Counted from the first letter of the stretch, positions 32,346-41,673 are shown. The stretch is 64,000 nt of DNA from Vulcanisaeta sp. JCM 16161 (GCF_001316285.1 NZ_BBDO01000007.1:92815-156814); one strand, 5' to 3'. Program-made: numbers and translations. The notes: generated from the letters alone by a model not told the origin.

Positions 32346-32504
32346 CTACGAAACCTGCTGACCCTGACCAAGCCTATAAAGCAAACGCCTATAATTACGA
32401 CTATTCCTCCTCCTAGGAAAAAGATTCCTCCTAGGCTTAGGCGGAATCCTAGGCGTCTGACTCCTCACCTTGCCTGCCTTTGTAAGGCTGCCGTGACTAG
32501 GAAT
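32346..32504 (-). CDS. rps30e: small ribosomal subunit protein S30e
   Basis: 52 codons reading [20 protein letters not shown], then [20 protein letters not shown] and a short tail before TAG. The [23 protein letters not shown] pattern is the archaeal S30e consensus, and the strongly basic composition agrees. Codon one is ATT (32502-32504), with an in-frame stop two codons upstream, so either ATT is used as a start or a base is wrong in the start codon. A TATA-like TTAAATA lies near 32541-32547. It sits between the MntA-HepT pair and the zinc-ribbon gene, an isolated ribosomal gene in an accessory zone. Confidence 0.8.
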   Translation of the reverse strand: MPSHGSLTKAGKVRSQTPRIPPKPRRNLFPRRRNSRNYRRLLYRLGQGQQVS

Positions 32505-32579
32505 TGAAAATCACCCGTTAGTATTTGCTAAGCAGTCCTATTTAAGTGTTTCCTCATTAATTAAATGAGGATTATTGAT

Positions 32580-32792
32580 TTAACGACGATTTTCCGCTTC
32601 ATTAGTTGCGAGAGGAATTTTGTCAATGTCTATTCCCATTTCAAGGAGGAGGAACTTCGATATGTAGTGTTGCTTATCTGGCCAGTGTATTACGTAGGCC
32701 TGCCTGTACTTACCTTTAGTCTTTATTATTAATGTCCCATAATTACCACATTTGGGGCAGCGAATCCTTATGCCCGTGTTTATGTAGACCAT
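32580..32792 (-). CDS. small zinc-ribbon protein, 70 aa
   Basis: MVYINTGIRIRCPKCGNYGT carries one C-x2-C knuckle, followed by basic strands (LIIKTKGKYRQAYVIHW) and a helix. Only one CxxC pair is visible, so zinc binding might need H34/H41 or a dimer. Similar short 'RCPKCG..GTL' proteins occur in crenarchaea, often next to mobile genes. It shares a divergent promoter with the LAGLIDADG-like gene at 32904, and the inverted repeat at 32792-32811 overlaps its start codon, so self-regulation is plausible (inference). Confidence 0.65.
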   Translation of the reverse strand: MVYINTGIRIRCPKCGNYGTLIIKTKGKYRQAYVIHWPDKQHYISKFLLLEMGIDIDKIPLATNEAENRR

Positions 32793-32811
32793 TGCACCTA
32801 ATCTGGTGCAA
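32792..32811. promoter_or_regulatory. operator-like inverted repeat 1
   Basis: TTGCACC-TAATCT-GGTGCAA: perfect 7-base arms around a 6-base spacer. It covers the start codon of the zinc-ribbon gene and lies just downstream of that gene's TATA-like TTATAA (about 32816-32821 read on the minus strand). A bound dimer would block transcription start. Confidence 0.6.
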
Positions 32812-32852
32812 GGGCTTTATAATGCTATCCTTTATTTAACGTTCAATTTTAC

Positions 32853-32872
32853 ATTACACCAATTGGGGTAAT
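32853..32872. promoter_or_regulatory. operator-like inverted repeat 2
   Basis: ATTACACC-AATT-GGGGTAAT: 8-base arms with one mismatch. It shares the ACACC/GGTG-like core with repeat 1, and the centres are 61 bases apart. It directly abuts the TATA-like GCTTAAATAC (32873-32882) of the gene starting at 32904, where it would cover the BRE. Confidence 0.55.
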
Positions 32873-32903
32873 GCTTAAATACCCGTGATTAAGTGCGTCA
32901 ACC

Positions 32904-34463
32904 ATGGCCACAATTCAAGACCTAACGAAGGACCTGCATAGCTCAGAGATTAGGTTATCAGAACTTAACAACCTACTAACGAATTTAAGTAATGAGATAA
33001 TAAATAATTGGGACGAAATAAAGCACAATAGCGTTAAGAGTGTACGAAATTCAGGATTAGGCACTAGGATGCACGAGTTAAGCGAGTCGTTCAAATTAAA
33101 TATTGAGTTAGATGAGGTGAATATTGACCGCGATACCCTAAGGCAGGTCTTAGCAGGGCTCGCAATAAGTGACGTGTACTTAAGTGGCGATATATCATCA
33201 ATATCAACACCAGACCCCCATTTAATATCATCATTCATATCTGCAGTGGGGAATTACCTACGTGAGAAGAAAATGACAGCGCGCTTCTACATAACAGCGG
33301 CAGAGGGAAAGAGGGGACTATCCGTCTCGTACCACGTAGTTATTACGAATAAACATGACCTAGACATATTCAGGGTTAATAACATCAAAGCCCAAGATCT
33401 CCTCAATAATTCCAAGATACCCAATCACCTAATCCCCTGGCTCAGAGACGCCATAAATAACTGGAACAGTATTAAAACGAAGAAGCAGATTAGGTTTGTT
33501 TATTATGCGGTTAATGGTTTTATTGGTAGGGCTTCTTTGTTTGGTTGGTTTGTTGGTGATGGTATTTTGGGCCATGTTGGTCGTGGCTCCTTTGACATTG
33601 GGTTTTCGTTTGTGGCTGATGAGCCTGTTAGGAGGTTTATGGATGAGTTTTTGTGTGGGCTCTATGGTTGTTCTGGTAATTTCTTTGGTGGTTCTTCGGG
33701 TAGGGGTAGTGAGCATTACGTGGTTTGTCCTGTGAAGGCTATGGTGATTAGTGATATCGTTGGTTTGGCTGGTAGTTGGCCCACGTATGGGCTTACCGAT
33801 AGGGTTGTTAAGTTGGTGGAGGCTGTTAGGTACTCAACCCCCTGCCTGACCTACGCCAAGTACCCCGTGATTAATGTTCTTGGTCATGACCTAATACTGA
33901 GGAAGCATAATATGGGCCGTGGATGGTACCTGGCCAAGTCGACGAGTGATGAGGGTTTGGCGAGGGCCATGGTCAACGACCTGAGGTCGGCTGGTTTTAA
34001 CGTGAGTGTTAATAACCGTGGTGGGGTCTTCGAAATATACGTGTCCATTGAGGATACCAAGCGCATTCTCAGGATGCTTGGTGTTTATGAGAAGTTTTAT
34101 GGCGAGCCCAGGAGGTTACCAAGCGTTGATGAGGTGATTAACGTGCTCAGGAGGTACGTTATCAAGAGGTGGCATGTGCACGTGGCCAGGGCCCGTAATG
34201 GGAGGGGCTACGAGTATACCGAGTCCTGCGTATTAATTTCACTTGGCGACTCAGGGGAGGCTAGGAGGCTTAGGGATGAGCTTGTTGGTCTCGGTATCAG
34301 GGTTCGTAAGGTGGTTTGGGGTACAGTAATCATATGTAACGGCGAGGATAGGGAGTTGCTCATCAACGCCTTGAGCATCGTGAAGCCCAGTGATTACTTG
34401 GTATCGCTAGTTGCTCCATTGGTTCTATTGACCTGCTCATTATCCGATTCAGGCTATTCATAA
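32904..34463 (+). CDS. LAGLIDADG-like / PaRep2b-like large protein, intact, 519 aa
   Basis: The N-terminal third is helical and AT-rich (LTKDLHSSEIRLSELNNLLT). At about residues 208-220 is ASLFGWFVGDGILG, close to the LAGLIDADG signature (L-x-G-x-x-x-G-D-G). It is followed by SFDIGFSFVADEPVRRFMDE and a C-terminal part with two repeats of a strand-helix unit (ARAMVNDLRSAGFNVSVNNR; EARRLRDELVGLGIRVRKVV). These could be the paired halves of a homing-endonuclease-type fold. Length and layout parallel the PaRep2b gene at 10033. From about 33485 the coding strand becomes abruptly G/T-rich. ATG 32904 lies 26 bases after a TATA-like box. DNA binding is inferred, not shown. Confidence 0.55.
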   Translation: MATIQDLTKDLHSSEIRLSELNNLLTNLSNEIINNWDEIKHNSVKSVRNSGLGTRMHELSESFKLNIELDEVNIDRDTLRQVLAGLAISDVYLSGDISSISTPDPHLISSFISAVGNYLREKKMTARFYITAAEGKRGLSVSYHVVITNKHDLDIFRVNNIKAQDLLNNSKIPNHLIPWLRDAINNWNSIKTKKQIRFVYYAVNGFIGRASLFGWFVGDGILGHVGRGSFDIGFSFVADEPVRRFMDEFLCGLYGCSGNFFGGSSGRGSEHYVVCPVKAMVISDIVGLAGSWPTYGLTDRVVKLVEAVRYSTPCLTYAKYPVINVLGHDLILRKHNMGRGWYLAKSTSDEGLARAMVNDLRSAGFNVSVNNRGGVFEIYVSIEDTKRILRMLGVYEKFYGEPRRLPSVDEVINVLRRYVIKRWHVHVARARNGRGYEYTESCVLISLGDSGEARRLRDELVGLGIRVRKVVWGTVIICNGEDRELLINALSIVKPSDYLVSLVAPLVLLTCSLSDSGYS

Positions 34464-34840
34464 GTCTCATAGTTGAATGAGTAAGGGTAGGGTGCTATCG
34501 CAATACCAGTGATGATAAGCATGAGGCCTATGGCTGTGCCACTCATGCGGTCTATTACGGAATTATAAAACGTAATTAATTACCCTTTGCCAAGCAAAGC
34601 GTGGTAATTGGAGCATCTAGGCGGAGCGTGATGAGGTAATGTTAGGTGAGCATTGATGTATTGAGGATTTGCTAGGGTTGATCACTGCCGGCCCAGTTTA
34701 CATCATTGGTTCAGTGGGGACGGGAAGGGCTCATCCAGTTATTAGTTATTGGTGTCCGTTTATTAACCTTCCTCGGAGTATGGCTCGAGTATTTTGTCTG
34801 AACATCCGAGGCAAAAAGCCCGCTATAATGGGACTACCGT
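34464..34840. other. intergenic region, possible transporter remnant on the minus strand
   Basis: No confident gene. A minus-strand frame around 34470-34555 reads MSGTAIGLMLIITGIAIAPY and ends NYETYE, a membrane helix that would suit the C-terminus of a LysE-like exporter, but nothing recognisable lies upstream. The rest (34560-34840) shows no coding pattern on either strand. Confidence 0.35.
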
Positions 34841-35469
34841 ATGGTGTCTCTCGCCAGAACTGAGGGTGCGAGCTTAAAGCATAAACTGTGGAAATACGGT
34901 GGTGTAATTGTCGGTTTATTTTCTATCTACTTAATCATGCTCTTTATATTAAACCTACTAAGTCCTCCAATTGCATTAGTGCCCACGAACGGTGCAGTAA
35001 TAATCAAGCCAACCACTATTGTCGAGTACTGCGCATTCACATGGGGTTCAACATCCATCTCACCTGGACAGACAACGTCTTTTCAGATAAACTGCATTAT
35101 GATTGACCCATTTGGAATTTACGATTATTTCATCGTTACTTGATATAAACGGACAAGGACTTCTAAATGCCTTAATCCTCAGCCTCAAGTTACGTATTGG
35201 AACTTGCCTGGCTTTAGCGGTACTCCCTCATTTAGTTATACGTATACAGGTACTTCGTTCTACGGCATCTCAGTACCTCCTATAGCTGGTACTTTATATC
35301 TGGTTGGATCCTTTATTACGTACCTGGCGACTTTATAGCCACTGTGTCATTAACCGGTAAATGGGCTCTAGTAGTTAGTGGTACGTACGAAGGATGCGTA
35401 TATAGTGATCTAAATGTTTATTCATTATTTACTAATACGTGGTCCTGTCAAAACTTAAATGTCTCCTAG
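34841..35469 (+). CDS. membrane-anchored secreted protein, about 208 aa (two frameshifts)
   Basis: Starts MVSLARTEGASLKHKLWKYG with a membrane helix (VIVGLFSIYLIMLFILNLL), followed by an outside beta-rich domain in three frames: VEYCAFTWGSTSISPGQTTS, then PQVTYWNLPGFSGTPSFSYT, then YVPGDFIATVSLTGKWALVV and a Cys-containing end (TWSCQNLNVS) at TAG 35469. Breaks occur near 35125-35160 and 35310. The outside domain resembles the small jelly-roll or Ig-like surface proteins common in Thermoproteales, without a named family. Confidence 0.5.
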
Positions 35470-35493
35470 GCTTAAAACTCAATGGTGATAGGT

Positions 35494-35960
35494 ATGCCTC
35501 AAAATTACACCCGCTTATTGTATGGGCTTGGTGTTGCTGTTTTTCTTAATCCGTTTGCCTGGGTCTTCGTTATTCCAGTCACCTTAGCTAGGGAATTTCA
35601 ATTGTCAATGCTTTATTTGGTGGCTATTTCAATTATTGGTTTTGCGCTAGTGATTAAGTTCCTTAGGGATGACATTGTGGAATTCGGCTTTGGGTTTAGG
35701 AGGCTTTCCTTCAGTCCCTGGTTTACCTCGCCATGTGTCTTATTGTACCGGTTGGTGAGCTCGCCTTTTTATACGCCGTCATGCGCTTCCCTCCGCACTT
35801 AATGGCTTCCGCGCCGACGCCCGGCGATTTAATTGTTCTTTACATCGCTATGTACGTCCCAGTAATGATAGCTGCTTTATTCCCTATTTACGCATTAGCC
35901 ATGGCGCTCCTCAGCACGTGGTGGTCTAGATCAACCGTTAAGGGAGTGAGTATGCCGTGA
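35494..35960 (+). CDS. four-helix membrane protein (one frameshift)
   Basis: About 155 aa. Helices: LLYGLGVAVFLNPFAWVFVI, MLYLVAISIIGFALVIKFL, then in the second frame MCLIVPVGELAFLYAVMRF and YVPVMIAALFPIYALAMALL. The break is near 35735. Not recognised. It lies upstream of the ATPase-TOPRIM pair on the same strand with a 46-base gap, so it may or may not be part of the same transcript. Confidence 0.5.
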
Positions 35961-36006
35961 ATTGATTTTTCAAAAGGTATTTTAGCCCTGTTGTTGCATT
36001 TATTTC

Positions 36007-37287
36007 GTGGTTGTTGTATTGAGGCGGTTATTGCTTGAGGATTACGGACCATTCGATAAGCTCGATATTGAGCTTAGTGATATTACGGTCTTCGTTGGTA
36101 GGAATAACACGGGTAAGAGTACGGCGCTTGAGGCCACTGCCCTGCTCCTCTCCTCAGTGAGTGATTTTAAGATTACCACATCAGAGTCCTATGTTGTTGA
36201 TGTGCTTTCAGAACTTGAATCTAAGAGTAATTATTTAATTAATTTGAGGAGTAATAGAAAGGTCGCCGTTGTGTCCGGCGACTTGATTAGCCAAGGTTCG
36301 GCTTATCGCATTAAAGTGGAGATAACCAAGGGTTTTGAGGAACTAGGCAATCTACGCAGTGACATAATGCGAGAACTAACGAAATCGCTCACCGAATTAA
36401 CGCCGAAATCCCAGGAGATACTTATGAATGCTTTTCGTAGGATGCAGAGCGAGCGTAAGGATATTGAGGATCTCTCTGGGGCATTTAAGGAGTTTATTGA
36501 TAATGTGGTGGCTGTACTTAATGATTATGTAAATGATTTGTTGTTGAGGATTATGATTGTAAGTGCGTATGTTGATGATGAATTATTCAGTGTTGCATTA
36601 CTACCTTTAAGTGGGGTGGAAGTTAGTGAAGATGCAACTAGTAAGTTGAAGAAGTTGGGGTTGAGAAGCATTGAGGCTTGGGCAATATTACATAATCAAT
36701 TAAGGAAGTTGTTTTCTGAAACTCGCATTCATATTGGCAAGAGGGTAGATGTAAAGCCAGTACGTGTTCAGCATTCGTCAATGAGCTCATTCTCAATAAA
36801 GGATTTACCACCCGATAAACAGACTGAGCTTGTTGACCTATTGAGGAAGGAGGTTCGTTATTTCTATGATTATAGGGGTGGGCATGTAATTCTAAGTTTT
36901 GGCGACAATAGGGTTTCTGTGCCCTATGGCTTGATGGGTGATGGCTTTAAGGCCCTGGTTAGGATGCTCAGCCTCATTGTCATGGGCGTTGATGTTGCCG
37001 TGATTGATGAGCCTGAGGCTCATCTGCACCCTGGTTTCATGGAGGTTCTCGCTAGGTACATGGTTGAGCCTAGGTTCCTTGACCGTATTCAATTCGTTAT
37101 GGCCACTCAATCGCTTGAGTTCCTTGATTATCTGCTTAATGCGGCTAGGGATAAGAATGTCCTTGATAGGGTTAGGTTAGTTAGGCTTTACTTGATGCCT
37201 GATGGTAGCATTGATTACGAGCAATTGAGTGGTGAGGAGGCATATGGCGAGAGGCGCGAGCTTGAGTCGGACCTCAGGGGACCCTAA
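36007..37287 (+). CDS. AAA/ABC-type ATPase of the OLD-like group, intact
   Basis: 426 aa. The N-terminal strand RRLLLEDYGPFDKLDIELSD leads to Walker A VFVGRNNTGKSTALEATALL (about residues 30-49). A long helical insert (about 110-240) contains FEELGNLRSDIMRELTKSLT. Then comes a signature-like VSVPYGLMGDGFKALVRMLS and Walker B VDVAVIDEPEAHLHPGFMEV, followed by the switch QFVMATQSLEFLDYLL. This is the head of the OLD/RecF/SMC family. In OLD nucleases a TOPRIM domain is fused after it; here the TOPRIM is the next gene, overlapping by 44 bases. GTG 36007 or TTG 36019 starts it. Role in defence or repair is inferred. Confidence 0.8.
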   Translation: MVVVLRRLLLEDYGPFDKLDIELSDITVFVGRNNTGKSTALEATALLLSSVSDFKITTSESYVVDVLSELESKSNYLINLRSNRKVAVVSGDLISQGSAYRIKVEITKGFEELGNLRSDIMRELTKSLTELTPKSQEILMNAFRRMQSERKDIEDLSGAFKEFIDNVVAVLNDYVNDLLLRIMIVSAYVDDELFSVALLPLSGVEVSEDATSKLKKLGLRSIEAWAILHNQLRKLFSETRIHIGKRVDVKPVRVQHSSMSSFSIKDLPPDKQTELVDLLRKEVRYFYDYRGGHVILSFGDNRVSVPYGLMGDGFKALVRMLSLIVMGVDVAVIDEPEAHLHPGFMEVLARYMVEPRFLDRIQFVMATQSLEFLDYLLNAARDKNVLDRVRLVRLYLMPDGSIDYEQLSGEEAYGERRELESDLRGP

Positions 37288-37902
37288 CTGCGTCTTAATC
37301 GTCCTATGCGAAGGCATGCATGATTATGAATTCATCAGGGAAGTTATCTCGAGAATAGAACCTAATCGCAAGGTTATGAATGTAGAGCCCAAGGATAAAG
37401 ACAGGCTAGTTAGGCATGTCATAGATAATAAAGAACTTCCCTATATACCAGTTATTATTGAGGGTTGTAGGGACAGGCTTGATCGTAATGTTAGGGTCCT
37501 CGTTAGTAAATTACGTTCTATTAGGTCGTTCACCAAGGTAAAGGTATTGGTTTTACGCGATTCCGATTCCAATGATGTAGTTAATACTTTCGATAGATTA
37601 AAGTGTGACGTTGAAAACTTCATCAGCAACAGGGATAAGTTTCCCCAGTATAAACCGAGTGTGGAGTGCGGGCAGGGAATTAATGCGGGGTCTTTCATGT
37701 CCCATGATTGCACCCTGAGGTATAGGGATGGTGAAGTTCTTTTCCGGTTTGTCCTCGTAATTCCATCTTTAGAGGGTTTTCTTCGTAGTTATGGATTTGC
37801 CGGTGATGAGTCAAGCTTCATGACTCCATTATGAGGGCTCTTGATGATCCTAGGAATAACGGTATAATGAATATCTTTAAGAGTGCGCTTTGTTCATGTT
37901 GA
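37244..37902 (+). CDS. TOPRIM-domain protein paired with the ATPase (one frameshift near the end)
   Basis: About 219 aa. First strand and glutamate VLIVLCEGMHDYEFIREVIS (E-G-x2-D), then KVKVLVLRDSDSNDVVNTFD, the D-x-D of TOPRIM nucleases. A third acidic block may be VLVIPSLEGFLRSYGF. After an indel near 37820 the frame continues SIMRALDDPRNNGIMNIFKS and stops at 37902. Overlap with the ATPase gene suggests coupled translation and a joint complex. Comparable ATPase + TOPRIM gene pairs include PARIS (AriA/AriB); single-chain versions are OLD and GajA. The exact start (ATG 37244) is uncertain because the first 13 residues look unstructured. Confidence 0.72.
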
Positions 37903-37906
37903 TTTG

Positions 37907-38303
37907 ATGAGTAGTAGGGTTTTGGCTCATGGAATTAGGGCGGTATTCCCTGTGGGTTTTGATCCCGTTGTTAACGTGATTAGGGATTATGATCCCGCGT
38001 CTAATGTTTATTTCACGGTTTTGGGTACTAATCCTAGGGTCGCTATTGCTTTTGGGCAGAAGTTCTTCTTTAGGATTGGTCATTACCTTGCATGTATGAC
38101 CCTGGTTATTGAGCGTGGTTCCGAGACTGAGGTTAGGATCATCGCCCACTCTGGTCTTCAATTCTCCGCCTTCTCCGATTATGGCGCCAGCGCTGATTAT
38201 GCTCGATGTGCTTGACCACCTGAGTAAGTCCCTTGGCGTTGATCCTAGGGATGTGGTTGAGGTTGATTACATGGATGTCACCAAGTCCCAGCAATTGGGT
38301 TAG
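37907..38303 (+). CDS. small protein downstream of the TOPRIM gene, DUF6054-like (frameshifted)
   Basis: Starts MSSRVLAHGIRAVFPVGFDP, with core RVAIAFGQKFFFRIGHYLAC, TLVIERGSETEVRIIAHSG and, after an indel near 38160, ASADYALDVLDHLSKSLGVD. About 130 aa, alpha+beta. The FFFRxGxYL strand followed by a glycine-rich loop and a final helix recalls DUF6054, an archaeal family of unknown function. It begins 4 bases after the TOPRIM stop, so it is probably co-transcribed. Confidence 0.5.
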
Positions 38304-38360
38304 GTTGTAGGTTTTAGGCGAATGCTTAATTTAGTGGCTTGATAAATCGCTAGTGAGGAC

Positions 38361-38486
38361 ATGGTTAAGGATTCTGTTGAGAGGGGTAGGATTGTAATTA
38401 GGCTTGGTAGGTCTATCACTGTTGAGGAGATTGAGAGGGCTATTGAGGAGGTTATGGATGTGGATTGCCGTGATCCTGCATCTTAG
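38361..38486 (+). CDS. 41-residue hypothetical protein
   Basis: ATG 38361 to TAG 38486: MVKDSVERGRIVIRLGRSIT followed by a helix (VEEIERAIEEVMDVDCRDPA). Strong coding composition (GAG/GTT/AGG codons like its neighbours), and it fills the gap before GINS. Unrecognised; it might be a conserved small protein or the end of a larger broken gene. Confidence 0.4.
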   Translation: MVKDSVERGRIVIRLGRSITVEEIERAIEEVMDVDCRDPAS

Positions 38487-38555
38487 GATCTCATCAATAT
38501 TACTTATCCTTTTCCTGTAGTGCCTTTTTTAATTGGTTTGTGGTAGTTACTTTTG

Positions 38556-39058
38556 ATGGGTTTTTCGTACTTAATGCCGAGTGTTAGGGCTGTGTTGACG
38601 CGGGATGTGGATGGGGTTGACCTGGGCATAATTAGTATTGCCCCTGCCAAGCTGGTTCAGTAATTAATGCGCCGCCCAATGTGCTTGAGGTGTTGATTAA
38701 GCGAGGGGTTGCTTCGTTGCTTGATGAGGATAGGATCGGTAGTGAGGAGATTCTTAAGAGGGTTTGGCTTGAGAATAGGGCTCCAAGCGAATTGAGGGAG
38801 TTGCCTAGGGACTTCTACGTTAGGGCTAGGCTTAGCATGGTTGGTGGTGATCAGAGGAGTGTTAGGATTTATGCGCAGCAGTTGAGGGAGCTCGCCCAGT
38901 TGAGGCTTAGGAAGATACTCACGCTTTTAGCCGTTAATCCCGGGATCGCGGACTCCAGGGATTTCCTGGACAAGCTCACTATTGAGGAGGAGGAGCTTGT
39001 CAAATCCATCGCGCCGATAATCAGGGAGTTCCTCAATGCGGTGGTGGGTCTGCAATGA
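38556..39058 (+). CDS. GINS complex subunit (frameshift near 38655)
   Basis: Component of the CMG-type replicative helicase. After the first 35 residues the frame shifts and continues VLEVLIKRGVASLLDEDRIG and ELRELPRDFYVRARLSMVGG, the LPRDFY motif of the GINS A domain. Then come YAQQLRELAQLRLRKILTLL and a C-terminal acidic helix (IEEEELVKSIAPIIREFLNA). About 167 aa. Its stop overlaps the mcm start (ATGA), the arrangement known for gins23-mcm in Sulfolobus, so it is probably the Gins23-type subunit; the assignment of subunit type is by context. Confidence 0.85.
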
Positions 39059-41114
39059 CTGCGCCAGAAACCGCCGAGGTTAGCCTTGACTCATTAATTC
39101 AGGGGCTTAGGGGCTTTATTGAGTCCAGTGATAGGTATGTTGATGAGATTAATAACATGATTATACAGAGGAAGAGGTCCCTAGTCGTTGACTTCCACGA
39201 CCTGTTAATCAATAATAAAGACCTCGCTGATATGCTTCTGGAGAGACCTCAGTTAGTTATTCAGGCTGGTTCCGAGGCTGTTAGGCAGGCAATAACCGAG
39301 AGGGACCCGGAGCTTGCCAAGTCCGTTAGGAACTTCTACATGAGGTTTAGGAGACTGCCCGAGTCCCTACCCATTAGGAGGCTTAGGAGCGAGGTCCTTG
39401 GTAAATTAATAATGGTTGAGGGCATAATAACTAGGCAGACACCGCCAAAGCATTACCTTAGGAAGTCCGTGTTTAGGTGCTCGCAGTGTGGTTATGAGAT
39501 TGAGATCCCACAACCAACTACTGGCTTTGTCCAACCACCGAAGCGTTGCCCCAAGTGTGGTGCGTTAAACAGTATGGTGTTTGTTGAGGAGAGGAGTGAG
39601 TTCATTGATTGGCAGAAGATAATCGTCCAGGAGAAGCCCGAGGAACTACCACCCGGTCAATTACCCAGGAGCATCGAGGCGATACTACTCGATGACTTGG
39701 TCGACACCGTGAAACCTGGCGATAGGGTTTACCTGGTGGGTATTATGAACCTGGATTTGGCCGACCTGAGGAAGGGTAAGCCCCCTGTCGTATCTAGCTT
39801 CATGGAGGTCAATTACGTGGAGAGCCAACAGAGGGAGTTGGTGGAGATTGAGATCACGCCTGAGGATGAGAGGAAGATCCTAGAGCTTTCGAAAATGCCT
39901 GACGTTAGGGAGAGGATTATCAAGTCAATAGCGCCCTCGATATACGGCATGGAGGACATTAAGGAGGCAATTGCTGCCTACTCTTTGGTGGAGTACCCAA
40001 GGTATACCCAGACGGCATTAGGGTTAGGGGTGATATACACATTCTGCTTGTTGGCGATCCTGGCATGGCTAAGACACAATTGCTTAGGTTTGTTACTAAG
40101 ATAGCCCCAAGGGCCGTGTACACGACCGGTAAGGGTAGCTCAGCCGCGGGTTTGACGGCAGCCGTAGTGCGTGAGAAGGACACGGGCGAGTTCTACCTAG
40201 AGGCCGGCGCACTTGTTCTGGCCGATACGGGCGTAGCCGTTATCGACGAGATTGATAAGATGGACGCTAAGGATAGGGTAGCAATTCACGAGGCCCTTGA
40301 GCAACAGACCGTCTCGATTGCCAAGGCGGGTATTGTAGCCACACTGAACGCGAGGTGCAGCGTGTTGGCGGCGGCTAATCCGGCCTTTGGTAGGTATTTG
40401 CCTAATAGGACCGTGGCTGAGAACGTGGATTTACCGGTTACTTTACTTTCCAGGTTTGACTTAATATTCATTATTAGGGATGAACCGAACCTCGATAGGG
40501 ATAAGGCGATTGCTGAGCATATAACCACGCTACATGCCGGTGAGGTTCCCGAGGGATTCGCCGATATAATACCGCCTGACCTACTTAGAAAGTACATTGC
40601 CTATGCCCGTAAGCACGTTAAGCCAGTACTAACGCCGGAGGCTAGGGAGAGGATTGTGCAGTTCTACGTGCAGATGAGGCTAAGTCTAGGGAGCCGGACT
40701 CGCCCATAGCCATAACGGCTAGGCAGTTGGAGGCCCTGATTAGGCTTGCAGAGGCCGAGGCCAAGATGAGGCTTAGTCCCGTGGTTGAGGCTGAGGATGC
40801 TGATAGGGCGATTAGGCTCTTCATGAAGTACCTGAGTAGTGTTGGTATTGATGTTGAGTCCGGTAAGATAGACATTGACATTATAATGACTGGGAAGCCT
40901 AAGTCGGCCCAGGAGAGGATGGCGTTAATAATGAACCTGCTAGCCCAGCTCGAGGAGTCGAGTGGTGGTAAGCCTGTTAGGATTGAGGACCTTTACAGGG
41001 AGGCTGAGGCTGCGGGTCTCGATAGGCAGGCGGTGGATAAGGCGATAAACATGCTCCTTAAGTCAGGTGATATTTACATGCCGAGCTGGTTATGTGAAGA
41101 GGGTGCTTATTTAA
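39055..41114 (+). CDS. mcm: replicative minichromosome maintenance helicase MCM (three frameshifts)
   Basis: Hexameric 3'-5' helicase of the replication fork. N-terminal domain with [20 protein letters not shown] and a zinc ribbon ([12 protein letters not shown] ... [10 protein letters not shown]). The AAA+ domain has [33 protein letters not shown], Walker [37 protein letters not shown], Walker [13 protein letters not shown], and arginine-finger [18 protein letters not shown]. The C-terminal winged helix ends GYVKRVLI at 41114. Breaks near 39975 (a T lost in IACLLFGG), 40690 and 41083 are repaired by one base each. About 685 aa. Translationally coupled to the GINS gene. Confidence 0.95.
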
Positions 41115-41142
41115 ACGTTAACGTCTTTATTATTGTGGTGCA

Positions 41143-41152
41143 AAATACTTAT
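41143..41152 (+). promoter_or_regulatory. TATA-like box for the gene at 41177
   Basis: AAATACTTATATT region about 26-30 bases before GTG 41177; fits a separate, leaderless transcript after mcm. Confidence 0.5.
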
Positions 41153-41176
41153 ATTCATTGTTTTAAGGTATTGGTT

Positions 41177-41545
41177 GTGATTGATAGGTTAAATGCAATA
41201 ATTACTGGGTTGAGAAATGCCGTAACGCTCACTGTGGAGAAATTGCTTGAAAAATTGAAGGAAGCAAACATAGAGGTTCCTGAGGAGGAAACAATCGGTG
41301 ACTGGGGCTGGAGCGTGATCTCTAAGGCCATGGAGAATGGGATAATAAGTCTAAGCGATGCCGATATTGACGCCATGTACTACGTATTCAGGAGGTGCGC
41401 CACACTTGAGGAGATGGTTAAGGAGGCGCTGGCCAGGCCCAATGAGATTGATGAGAACTTCGTAAATAACCTATTAGATGACTTCAGGGAGAATATGGAG
41501 GCATTGGCGCGGGTTAGGGAGAGAATAAGCCAGTTGATTTCATAA
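41177..41545 (+). CDS. hypothetical helical protein, 122 aa
   Basis: Starts at GTG 41177 (VIDRLNAIITGLRNAV) and ends in RVRERISQLIS. Almost entirely helical and acidic (KLLEKLKEANIEVPEEETIG, ISLSDADIDAMYYVFRRCAT). The same frame runs on from the mis-framed mcm end, but the promoter at 41143-41152 and the composition mark it as a separate gene. Not recognised; no enzyme motif. Confidence 0.55.
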   Translation: MIDRLNAIITGLRNAVTLTVEKLLEKLKEANIEVPEEETIGDWGWSVISKAMENGIISLSDADIDAMYYVFRRCATLEEMVKEALARPNEIDENFVNNLLDDFRENMEALARVRERISQLIS

Positions 41546-41673
41546 ACCTATATATACTATATATCATTGTTTATAAACCGGAGTCCACGTAAAGTACGTA
41601 TCGAGTGTGTTATTTTTAATATACCTAGGAAGGCATTACTTTAAAATTACAATACTGATAATACCTGATTAAA

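Noticed and set aside
33429..33716. Long antisense open frames in G/T-rich regions (also 11142-11378)
   Set aside because: They arise because the sense strand is T/G-rich, leaving few antisense stops; translations are low-complexity T/N/P/K-rich.
39055..41114. Programmed frameshifting in mcm, porA and others
   Set aside because: Breaks occur in nearly every long gene at unrelated sites without slippery-sequence plus structure; base loss in runs is simpler.
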